From Lysobacterales bacterium UBA5700 (GTDB lineage Bacteria > Pseudomonadota > Gammaproteobacteria > Xanthomonadales > Xanthomonadaceae): a stretch of DNA of 14,055 nucleotides. Both the position numbers and the translations under genes were made by a program. The notes under the pieces were generated by a model. That model was not told where the DNA came from. It searched no databases and saw only the letters and a list, made by a program, of their open reading frames with translations. Shown one piece after another: positions 7,749 to 14,055 of the stretch (within the stretch, counting starts at the first letter, position 1; each line of letters begins with the position of its first letter). The DNA lies in assembly GCA_002420085.1 (NCBI GenBank), contig DIHI01000087.1, positions 46,235 through 60,289 of the forward strand, given 5' to 3'.

Positions 7749-9245
7749 ATGAACACCGGACACGACACCCGAACCATTCGCCGCGTGGTGATCGCCGGTG
7801 GCGGTACCGCAGGCTGGATGGCCGCCGCAGCCTTGTCGAAGACTCTTGGCCGAGTACTCGACATTACGCTGGTCGAGTCCGAAGAAATCGGCACGGTTGG
7901 CGTCGGCGAGGCGACCATTCCCACCCTGGTGACCTTCCACCGTCTGCTCGACATCAACGAACAGGAATTCATGGCCGCGACCCAAGCGACCATCAAGCTC
8001 GGTATCGGCTTCGAGCACTGGCGTGATCGAGACCAGCACTACATCCACTCCTTCGGCACGACCGGCAAGGACCACTGGACCGCCGGCTTCCAGCACTTCT
8101 GGCTGGAAGGCCGCCATCGCGGACTCGCCCGCGACTATGGCGACTACTGCCTGGAACTGCGTGCCGCCCAGGAGGCGCGTTTTGCGCACCTGCCGAACGG
8201 CGGCATCAACTATGCGTTCCATCTCGACACCGGTCGCTACGCGCGCTTCCTGCGCCAGTTCAGCGAAGGCTTTGGCGTGCGTCGCGTGGAAGGCAAGATT
8301 CGGAACGTGCTCACCCGCGCGGCCGATGGCCACATCGAAGCGCTGGAACTGGACGACGGCAGTCGCATTGAGGGCGACCTGTTCATCGACTGCACCGGAT
8401 TCCGCGCCCTGCTGATTGGTCAGACCCTGGGTGTCGGCTTCGAGGACTGGTCGCATTGGCTGTTCTGCGACAGCGCCTTTGCCGTGCAAAGCACCTCGGT
8501 GCGGCCACCGATACCCTACACGCGATCGATCGCCGGTGTGGCTGGCTGGCAGTGGCGGATTCCGCTGCAATCACGGAGCGGCAACGGCATCGTCTTCTCC
8601 AGCCGTTTCATCGACAACGAGGCCGCCCTCGCCACCCTGCTCGGCAGCATCGAGGGCGAGCCGCTGCTGGAACCGCGCCTGCTGCGCTTCTGCCCCGGTC
8701 AGCGGCAGCGCAGTTGGCAGGGAAACTGCGTCGCGCTGGGCCTCGCCGGTGGCTTTCTGGAGCCGCTGGAGTCCACCAACATCCATCTCATCCAGCGCGG
8801 CATCGTTCGTCTGCTGCAATGCTTCCCGGCGGTGCTCAGCCAGACCACCATCGACGAGTACAACCAGCAGACGGCAGCCGAAATCACCCACATCCGCGAC
8901 TTCATCATCCTCCACTATCACGTCACCCAACGCCGCGACACCCCGTTCTGGCGGGCCGCCGCCGAGATGAGCATTCCCGCGACGCTCCAGCATCGCATCG
9001 ACCTGTTCAGGGAGACCGCTCAAGTGTTCCGCGTGCCGAACGAGTTGTTTGCCGAAAACTCCTGGGTGCAGGTCATGCTCGGCCAGGGCATCGAACCGTG
9101 GAGTTGGCATCCAGTGACGCGGCTGATGCCCGACCCGGAACTTTCAGGCTTCCTGGAAGCGATTCGCTCCACCGTGGAACGCGGTATGCGCCAACTTGCC
9201 CCACACCAGCAGTATCTGGAGCGCTACTGCCCGGCGCCGGCATGA
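7749..9245 (+). CDS. Flavin-dependent (tryptophan-type) halogenase 2, canonical motifs
   Basis: A 498-aa Trp_halogenase protein and a diverged paralogue of halogenase 1. All signature elements are canonical: FAD motif AGGGTAGW (16-23), GVGEATIPT (51-59), catalytic lysine K83 in IKLGIGFEHW, WQWRIP (267-272) and catalytic glutamate E341 in EPLESTNIH. FADH2-dependent halogenation is therefore expected if a reductase supplies FADH2. No signal peptide is present. The start is uncertain between ATG 7749 and ATG 7719. The later one is chosen because AGGA (7741-7744) and GGAG (7734-7737) precede it and it puts the FAD motif at the usual distance from the N-terminus; the earlier one has no good ribosome site. 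It closes the receptor cluster, ending 150 bases before a convergent gene. Relatives from receptor loci have been reported to halogenate indole in vitro (recalled from literature); the natural substrate here is unknown. Confidence 0.9.
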   Translation: MNTGHDTRTIRRVVIAGGGTAGWMAAAALSKTLGRVLDITLVESEEIGTVGVGEATIPTLVTFHRLLDINEQEFMAATQATIKLGIGFEHWRDRDQHYIHSFGTTGKDHWTAGFQHFWLEGRHRGLARDYGDYCLELRAAQEARFAHLPNGGINYAFHLDTGRYARFLRQFSEGFGVRRVEGKIRNVLTRAADGHIEALELDDGSRIEGDLFIDCTGFRALLIGQTLGVGFEDWSHWLFCDSAFAVQSTSVRPPIPYTRSIAGVAGWQWRIPLQSRSGNGIVFSSRFIDNEAALATLLGSIEGEPLLEPRLLRFCPGQRQRSWQGNCVALGLAGGFLEPLESTNIHLIQRGIVRLLQCFPAVLSQTTIDEYNQQTAAEITHIRDFIILHYHVTQRRDTPFWRAAAEMSIPATLQHRIDLFRETAQVFRVPNELFAENSWVQVMLGQGIEPWSWHPVTRLMPDPELSGFLEAIRSTVERGMRQLAPHQQYLERYCPAPA

Positions 9246-9257
9246 TCGAACCGCACA

Positions 9258-9337
9258 GGCTGCGGCTCGAAAGCATTCGCTTGCCACCAACCCCGCGCCG
9301 GTTACCCAGCCGTGCAGGCCGACGCTTAGCCGCAGCC
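9258..9337. repeat. Perfect 10-bp inverted repeat in the convergent intergenic gap
   Basis: GGCTGCGGCT (9258-9267) and AGCCGCAGCC (9328-9337) are exact reverse complements separated by 60 bases. They lie between the stop of halogenase 2 and the stop of the opposite-strand DUF3179 gene. A second pair, CCACCA (9284-9289) and TGGTGG (9340-9345), competes for part of the same region. No T-run follows either arm, so a normal intrinsic terminator is not supported; a bidirectional stem ending both transcripts is possible. Confidence 0.4.
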
Positions 9338-9395
9338 GGTGGTGGACAACGTCCCTGCAGGCGCTGCAAGCATGACCGGCCATTCCAGGCCCGCC

Positions 9396-10619
9396 TCATC
9401 CGTCCGGAGCCACCGGCTGATCAGCCGCCGCAAAGATCGTGCTGTCCGGATGGAACGCCAGCCAAGCGAAGGCGAAATGCACTCCGCCGGGCAGTGGTGT
9501 CAGCGCCCGGTCAGCCAGCGGTCCCTGCTCCGCACGGCCCAGCCGACTCCACCGGCTGCCGGTCTGGCGATCACGCAGGGTCTGGCCATCGAACACGAAA
9601 TCCAACACCTCGCCGTCCACACGCCGATCGAAGGCGATCGCGGTCGGCACGTGCCGACCTTGATCGATCGCCCCGGCATCCAGTGCCGAACGCACCTGCC
9701 GGCCGCCGATCACCAGCACCGGCACATCGTGAACCTGTTCCTGGATCAGATCGCGATCGCGAAACAGTCGCAGTGGATAGATCCGCTGCCAGCCCTCGCC
9801 GCGAATCGCCAGCACCCGCTGCATCGGCGCCAACCCTCCGGCCACCGCGAGCAGTGGGTTGTCGTCGATGCGGTCGTAGCCGGGGTAGGGATTGTGGCCA
9901 TAGCGGCGCCAGTGGCCGGTGTCGCGACTCAACACCTGGCCCGCCGGATGCGCCTCGCGAAAGTCCCCGAAGCTGATGATCGCCGACGGCAGTTCGGTCA
10001 GCCGCGCACCGCTCAAGGTGCCGACGATCGCCTCCCCGCTCAACTGCTGCCAGAAACTGAAGGTCTGCCGGTCGTACATCACCAGATCGCTCATCCGCAG
10101 CCAGCCGGTGGTGCCGAACTCCAACATGCGACCATCGACCTCGCGCCGGAACACCAGCGAGGCATTGCACAGCGGACAGAAGGTCACCAGCACCGGCTGA
10201 CCGGCCACGACATCGTTGACGATCTCGTGCCAGATCAGGATTTCCAGTGGATAGGCACGCGCCTGACGATCGACCTCGACGGCAATCACCGGCGCATCAT
10301 CGGCCAGCCAATCGACCGCATCGACCGCCACGAAGCGCGGCGAATCGATCGCCGGGATGCCATCACGCGGCGGCCCGCCGGGCTCGATTTCCCCCAGGGG
10401 AACCGTATGCCGGCTGAAATCGGTCTCCGGCCACAGCCGCTGCAAATCGCCCGGCTCGGGATACCCCGGCAACCACGCCTGAATCGCCAGCCAACCCAAC
10501 CCGACCAGCACCCCGATGCGTACCAACGCAAATGGCCACCCGCGATCGCGCAGCAGGCGCATCGGCCACGGCATGCGGGCGTTGCTGTCGGCATTCGGTG
10601 TTGACAGGGGGTCGCTCAT
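9396..10619 (-). CDS. DUF3179 domain-containing membrane-anchored protein
   Basis: A 407-aa protein of unknown function with clear DUF3179 (PF11376) hallmarks: HEIVND, TFCPLCNASLVF with a CxxC pair at C148/C151, LRMSDLVMYDRQTFSFWQQL, GEAIVGTLSG and YGHNPYPGYD. One hydrophobic segment at about residues 28-48 (FALVRIGVLVGLGWLAIQAW) is a membrane anchor or uncleaved signal, placing the domain in the periplasm. The CxxC pair may bind metal or be redox active; this is unproven. ATG 10619 is taken as start because it is the first ATG before the membrane segment, although the upstream ribosome site is weak. The open frame continues far upstream only through the antisense of the next gene. It converges on halogenase 2 and diverges from the LpxO-like gene, so it is probably its own transcription unit. 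Confidence 0.85.
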   Translation of the reverse strand: MSDPLSTPNADSNARMPWPMRLLRDRGWPFALVRIGVLVGLGWLAIQAWLPGYPEPGDLQRLWPETDFSRHTVPLGEIEPGGPPRDGIPAIDSPRFVAVDAVDWLADDAPVIAVEVDRQARAYPLEILIWHEIVNDVVAGQPVLVTFCPLCNASLVFRREVDGRMLEFGTTGWLRMSDLVMYDRQTFSFWQQLSGEAIVGTLSGARLTELPSAIISFGDFREAHPAGQVLSRDTGHWRRYGHNPYPGYDRIDDNPLLAVAGGLAPMQRVLAIRGEGWQRIYPLRLFRDRDLIQEQVHDVPVLVIGGRQVRSALDAGAIDQGRHVPTAIAFDRRVDGEVLDFVFDGQTLRDRQTGSRWSRLGRAEQGPLADRALTPLPGGVHFAFAWLAFHPDSTIFAAADQPVAPDG

Positions 10620-10811
10620 CGCGAGGATTCTTCTGGTGATATCGACCTGAAGGATATTCCTGCGTTGTGCAACATACGTCGATTCAGTCCGCTCGACGAG
10701 TGCTTGGTGTCCGCAGGATCCGTCGAATTTCGCGACAATGATGGGCCAGATCATTCGATCCGTCGCCCTGACCGGAATCCTCTCAGTCCGGCCCGCACCA
10801 AGCCCACGCCA

Positions 10812-11735
10812 GTGATCGACACCATCGCACAACCCAAGTTCACCGTCCTCGCGATTTTTCTGGCCAGCATCGCGCTGGTGCATTGGCGGGGGCGGGTGCG
10901 CTTGCCGTTGTTGCGCCAGGTGTTCAATCATTCCTCGCTGCTGGCGCCGGTAAACGCCTTCATGTATCTGTTTTCGGCGGTGCCGTGGCGGCCGTACCTC
11001 GATCGTCGGCAGTTTCCCGAACTGGACCTGTTCCGCGACCACTGGCAGGTGTTGCGCGACGAGGCGCTGCGGCTGTCGGAGCAGCAACGGATCGGGGCGG
11101 CGCTCAACCATGACGATGCGGCGTTCAATTCGTTCTTCAAGGAAGGCTGGCGGCGGTTCTATCTCAAGTGGTACGACGCGCCCCTGCCGTCGGCCGAGGC
11201 GCAGTGTCCGGCATCGGTGGCCCTGGTACGACAAGTGCCGAGCGTGAAGGCGGCGATGTTCGCGCTGTTGCCACCGGGTGGGCGGCTCAACCCACATCGC
11301 GATCCGTTTGCCGGCTCGCTGCGCTACCACCTGGGACTTGCGACGCCCAATTCCGACGACTGCGCGATCGTGGTCGATGGCGTTCGCTACGCCTGGCGCG
11401 ACGGCGAGGACGTGGTGTTCGATGAAACCTATGTCCACTGGGCGGAGAACCGCACCGACCAGCCGCGCATCATTTTTTTCTGCGATGTCGAGCGGCCGCT
11501 GCGGCCGTCCTGGCTGGGCGCGATCAATCGTGCGATCAGCCGGGTGCTGGGCCGTGCCACCGCCGCCCAGAACGTCGCCGAGGACCGACTCGGTCTGGTC
11601 AATCGGCTGTACACCGGTGTCCATCGCATCAAACGGCTGGCCCGGCGGTTCAAGCAGTTCAGCCGACCGCTGTACAAGCTGGTCAAGATCGTGCTGATCG
11701 CGGCGCTGCTGTACGGGCTGTGGCGACTGCTGTAG
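10812..11735 (+). CDS. lpxO: LpxO-like lipid A Fe(II)/2-oxoglutarate hydroxylase (aspartyl/asparaginyl beta-hydroxylase fold)
   Basis: The product resembles LpxO, which 2-hydroxylates an acyl chain of lipid A at the inner membrane. From GTG 10812 it is 307 aa, close to the roughly 300 aa of known LpxO. An N-terminal membrane segment (LAIFLASIALVHW) leads into RGRVRLPLLRQ and HSSLLAPVNAFMYLFS, a typical LpxO opening. The metal ligands are H162 and D164 (PHRDP) and H209 (YVHWAENR), with a downstream Arg in TDQPRI for 2-oxoglutarate. A second hydrophobic stretch at the C-terminus (LVKIVLIAALLYGLW) is a probable membrane anchor. The start is the weak point: no ATG gives the right N-terminus and no good ribosome site precedes GTG 10812; GTG 10707 and the ATG at 10665 are in frame but would add non-conserved residues. 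The gene diverges from DUF3179. A beta-hydroxylase with another substrate is the alternative. Confidence 0.82.
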   Translation: MIDTIAQPKFTVLAIFLASIALVHWRGRVRLPLLRQVFNHSSLLAPVNAFMYLFSAVPWRPYLDRRQFPELDLFRDHWQVLRDEALRLSEQQRIGAALNHDDAAFNSFFKEGWRRFYLKWYDAPLPSAEAQCPASVALVRQVPSVKAAMFALLPPGGRLNPHRDPFAGSLRYHLGLATPNSDDCAIVVDGVRYAWRDGEDVVFDETYVHWAENRTDQPRIIFFCDVERPLRPSWLGAINRAISRVLGRATAAQNVAEDRLGLVNRLYTGVHRIKRLARRFKQFSRPLYKLVKIVLIAALLYGLWRLL

Positions 11736-11758
11736 CCGATCGGCGGCCAGGCACGGCC

Positions 11759-11776
11759 CCGGCGGCATTGCGCCGG
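11759..11776 (+). other. GC-rich hairpin after the LpxO-like gene
   Basis: CCGGCG (11759-11764) and CGCCGG (11771-11776) form a 6-bp stem with a six-base loop, 23 bases after the LpxO-like stop. There is no following T-run, so it is at best a weak terminator or pause site. Nothing else recognisable was found in the 115-base gap before the next gene apart from that gene's ribosome site. Confidence 0.25.
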
Positions 11777-11850
11777 ACCGACGTGCAAGGCAGGATGCCG
11801 AGTGGCTTGGCGGGAAACCAATACCTGTAACCTGACACCTGGAGACCGAT

Positions 11851-13302
11851 ATGCATTCACGTCGCGTGTGGCGCTGGCTGGGCCGAGCCGTGCTCGGAAT
11901 CGTGCTGCTGGCAGTGCTCGCCGTTGCCTCCGTGTGGCTGCTGCGTGGGTCGATCCCCCGCGAAATCGACCCCACGGTAGCGGCCTGGCTTGAGCAGACG
12001 CCCGACACATCGACCGACAGCCCTGGCTTCGCCGCACTATGGGCGCTGCCCTATGATCTGCCGGCCGAGGTGATCGCACCACTGGTGACCGAAGACCTGC
12101 GGCGCGCAAGAGAATTGGTCGACTACTTCCCCGCAACCAACGCCGACCCCAACACACCGGCGCATTCGCCGTTCACCAGCGCCCTGGATGCCCACGGTAC
12201 GGCATTCGTGCCCGCTCCGATCAAGTCCCGCTGCGGCGATCCTCGGGATTGCTTCACCGCCGCCCGCAACGATCCGGCCGGCTTTCGCGCGCTGCTGGAC
12301 GCGGACCCAACCCTGCCAGAGCGCACCCTGGCCCTGGTCGACCATGACAGCCTGGTTGATCGGTTCCCGCATACCATCTGGGGTCCGTCCCTGGTCATGC
12401 GTTACGATCTGTTGTACACGCTGCTGCCGATGTCGCTCGGCCTGCGTGCCGCCGAACAGGGGCCGCTGGCCGGACTCGCCGAAAGCTGCCGGCAACTGGG
12501 CGGTTGGCGTCGATTCTCGGCGCAACCGTCCACCCTGATCCAGCGAATGCTGCATGTCGCCGCCGTCCGCACGCTTCTCGTGATCGCCGGCCAGTTGTTG
12601 AGCGAACTCCCGATTGAGGCCGAGCTTCCGACCGACTGCCGCAGCGCATTCGCCGCTCCACAGCCGGAGGAAAGCGATTTCTGCGGGATTCTGCCGTTCG
12701 AGTTTCAGTATGCGCAGGCGATGCTGGCACTCATGCAGGCGCAGACCGCCGAGGCGGATGCCCAGGCTTCCGCACCCGCGCGTTATCTGCAAGGGCTGCT
12801 GGTCGATGATGAGATCGGCCGTCGCTGGCGCGCACGCAGTTACCAGGTGCTGTGCGATGCCGCACGCACGAACGCTGCGACCGACGCCCCGATCGATGTC
12901 GATGCGTTGACCGCGATCAACACACTGCCTGCTCACGAGTGTGCCGCCGCCTGGCTGACCTGCACGCTGGAATCGACTCCCGCACCGGCATATGGGCAAT
13001 ACATCGATCGCCTGATCGACCACACCGCCCGTCTGCGCCTGCTGACGGCCGTGCTGTGGCTACGCGACAACACCGATCCGGCCCGGCCGTTGGCGGAGCG
13101 ACTGAGCCATCTGCCCGACCCGTTGCGCGGCCATGCTAGGCGGGGGCTGCGGGTGGGCGAAGACGGCCGGTCACTGGTCATCGACCTGTATCACCGGCAG
13201 CCGGATCGCAGTTGGTCGATTCCGGTCATGGCGGCGTCGGCCCGATCCGACCGGGACACGGCCGAGGCTGGGACCGATCAACCCGTCGGCTTGCGGTTAT
13301 AG
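11851..13302 (+). CDS. Membrane-anchored hypothetical protein with eight cysteines
   Basis: A 483-aa protein I do not recognise. ATG 11851 has GGAGA (11841-11845) five bases upstream, a good ribosome site. The N-terminus carries Arg4, Arg5, Arg8 and Arg12 followed by one hydrophobic helix (about residues 13-31), so a single anchor with the bulk in the periplasm is predicted. The rest looks soluble and largely helical, with repeated Leu/Ala-rich stretches. All eight cysteines fall between residues 128 and 371 (C128 and C134 in SRCGDPRDC; C364 and C371 near the end of the run), an even number compatible with periplasmic disulfides. Codon use looks like the neighbours. It follows the LpxO-like gene by 115 bases and its last 25 bases overlap the opposite-strand methyltransferase. 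No catalytic motif was seen. Confidence 0.75.
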   Translation: MHSRRVWRWLGRAVLGIVLLAVLAVASVWLLRGSIPREIDPTVAAWLEQTPDTSTDSPGFAALWALPYDLPAEVIAPLVTEDLRRARELVDYFPATNADPNTPAHSPFTSALDAHGTAFVPAPIKSRCGDPRDCFTAARNDPAGFRALLDADPTLPERTLALVDHDSLVDRFPHTIWGPSLVMRYDLLYTLLPMSLGLRAAEQGPLAGLAESCRQLGGWRRFSAQPSTLIQRMLHVAAVRTLLVIAGQLLSELPIEAELPTDCRSAFAAPQPEESDFCGILPFEFQYAQAMLALMQAQTAEADAQASAPARYLQGLLVDDEIGRRWRARSYQVLCDAARTNAATDAPIDVDALTAINTLPAHECAAAWLTCTLESTPAPAYGQYIDRLIDHTARLRLLTAVLWLRDNTDPARPLAERLSHLPDPLRGHARRGLRVGEDGRSLVIDLYHRQPDRSWSIPVMAASARSDRDTAEAGTDQPVGLRL

Positions 13303-14055
13303 GCGCTGACGTACAGTTCCAGGGTCGCCAGATCCTGCATCGAATAGGCGTGCAGTTCCGGGGTGTATTCGATCCGGTCCTCGGTGCGGATGGCGACCCG
13401 CCACGGCTCGAAGTCGAGCGCACGCAGTTCGCGCTCGAAGCCGGCAACGGTGATCGGATTGAGCTCCTCGAACCATTGCCAGTATTGGGCCGGCGTCGAG
13501 AACTCGCCGGCCCGATCGATGTAGTTCGGCGGTGTTTCGAGTACCCGCGTGCGGATCGCTTCGCGCGGCCATTTCAGATGGAAATGCGGTTCATCGCAGA
13601 ACTCACCCAGATGATGGCCGTAGTTGCCGTAGTACAGCCCTGGATGGACGAACAGCAGGCCACCAGGCCGCAGCACACGGCGAATTTCGGCGAGCGCGCG
13701 CTGGTAGCCGCCAGCAATGTGTTCCAGCGAACCCCATGACACCACGACGTCGAAGTGATCATCGGGGAACGGCATGGCATTGGCATCGGCATCCAGGAAG
13801 CGCAGGCACTCGGGGATCACCGAGTCATCCAATCCGGCGCCGGCCAGGATCGTCGGCAGTCGCTCGAAACCACGAAACGGGTCGATGCCGATCAGTTGCT
13901 CGGGTTGGCAGCGCAGTGCCACGCCGAGTGCGGTGATGCCATCGCCGCAGCCGACATCCAGCACTCGGCCGCGCAACAGCGGCGAGGCGGCCAGCATGTA
14001 ATCGACCACCACCCCGGCGGCATGGTCGAAGTGGCGGAAGAACCAGTCGCTCGGA
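13278..14055 (-). CDS. Class I SAM-dependent methyltransferase (5' end off window)
   Basis: The frame stays open to the right edge (readable to 14054), so 258 residues are visible and the N-terminus is missing; upstream of an internal GTG at 14012 the frame still reads PSDWFFRHFDHAAGVVVDY, which looks like real protein. The Rossmann-fold SAM site is clear: motif I VLDVGCGDG, an acidic end of beta-2 in IGIDPF, then FLDADANAMPFPDDHFDVVVSWGS (motif II/III area, DHFDVV) and LRPGGLLFVHPG (post-III). This matches Methyltransf_11-type enzymes. The C-terminal roughly 100 residues (YGNYGHHLGEF onward, Trp- and Tyr-rich) probably bind the substrate, which cannot be named; a small molecule or saccharide acceptor is possible. 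It converges with the cysteine-rich gene, sharing 25 bases at the 3' ends. Confidence 0.85.
   Translation of the reverse strand, partial: PSDWFFRHFDHAAGVVVDYMLAASPLLRGRVLDVGCGDGITALGVALRCQPEQLIGIDPFRGFERLPTILAGAGLDDSVIPECLRFLDADANAMPFPDDHFDVVVSWGSLEHIAGGYQRALAEIRRVLRPGGLLFVHPGLYYGNYGHHLGEFCDEPHFHLKWPREAIRTRVLETPPNYIDRAGEFSTPAQYWQWFEELNPITVAGFERELRALDFEPWRVAIRTEDRIEYTPELHAYSMQDLATLELYVSAYNRKPTG

Noticed and set aside
4446..9245. Reading the two halogenases as a secondary-metabolite (tryptophan-derived antibiotic) gene cluster
   Set aside because: No NRPS, PKS, tryptophan oxidase or resistance gene is nearby; the context is a TonB receptor, GH3 and a sugar-type operator.
10620..10811. Search for promoters in the divergent DUF3179/LpxO-like region
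   Set aside because: TTGGTG and GACAAT-like hexamers occur on the + strand but at wrong spacing (24 bases); no pair good enough to annotate.
9396..12008. An 870-codon open frame on the - strand covering DUF3179 and the antisense of the LpxO-like gene
   Set aside because: Only the part from 10619 down reads as a DUF3179 protein; the upstream part is low-complexity Arg/Gln/Pro-rich translation antisense to a well-supported gene, a normal effect of GC-rich codon bias.

Overview
The window looks like a chromosomal segment of a GC-rich gammaproteobacterium, most likely in or near the Lysobacterales (Xanthomonadales). Three things point there: a TonB-dependent receptor of the Xanthomonas/Caulobacter type with no SusD partner, a LacI-family operator overlapping its promoter, and an LpxO-type lipid A hydroxylase. 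The placement is inferred from gene content. No rRNA, tRNA, IS element, CRISPR array or phage gene was seen, and no gene-free stretch exceeds 300 bases.

Region 1 (1-9245, all + strand) is a polysaccharide-utilisation-type locus. It opens with the 3' part of an ExoP-like family 3 glycoside hydrolase. A 165-base gap follows, carrying a TTGACA-N17-TGCAAT promoter whose -35 box lies inside the palindrome TGACAACGCTGTCA. Next come a 1002-aa TonB-dependent receptor and four closely spaced genes: flavin-dependent halogenase 1, a SapC-family protein, a Cupin_8/JmjC-like Fe(II)/2-oxoglutarate oxygenase and flavin-dependent halogenase 2. From halogenase 1 onward the joins are 10 bases apart, an 11-base overlap and 37 bases apart, so the four are probably one transcript, possibly with the receptor. 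The reading is sugar-repressed outer-membrane uptake of a glycan, breakdown by the GH3 enzyme, and a cytoplasmic set of two FADH2 enzymes and one Fe(II) enzyme whose substrate is unknown.

Region 2 (9246-11735) is separate. A DUF3179 protein on the - strand converges on halogenase 2 and diverges from an LpxO-like hydroxylase. The 149-base convergent gap holds a perfect 10-bp inverted repeat.

Region 3 (11736-14055) holds a membrane-anchored, cysteine-rich protein of unknown family on the + strand. Its 3' end overlaps by 25 bases the 3' end of a class I SAM-dependent methyltransferase on the - strand, which runs off the right edge.

The best candidate for undescribed biology is the halogenase-SapC-Cupin_8-halogenase cassette behind a sugar-regulated receptor. 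Halogenases next to TonB receptors have been noticed before in Xanthomonas, Sphingomonas and Brevundimonas relatives, but as far as I know their physiological job, and that of SapC and the oxygenase, is unexplained.
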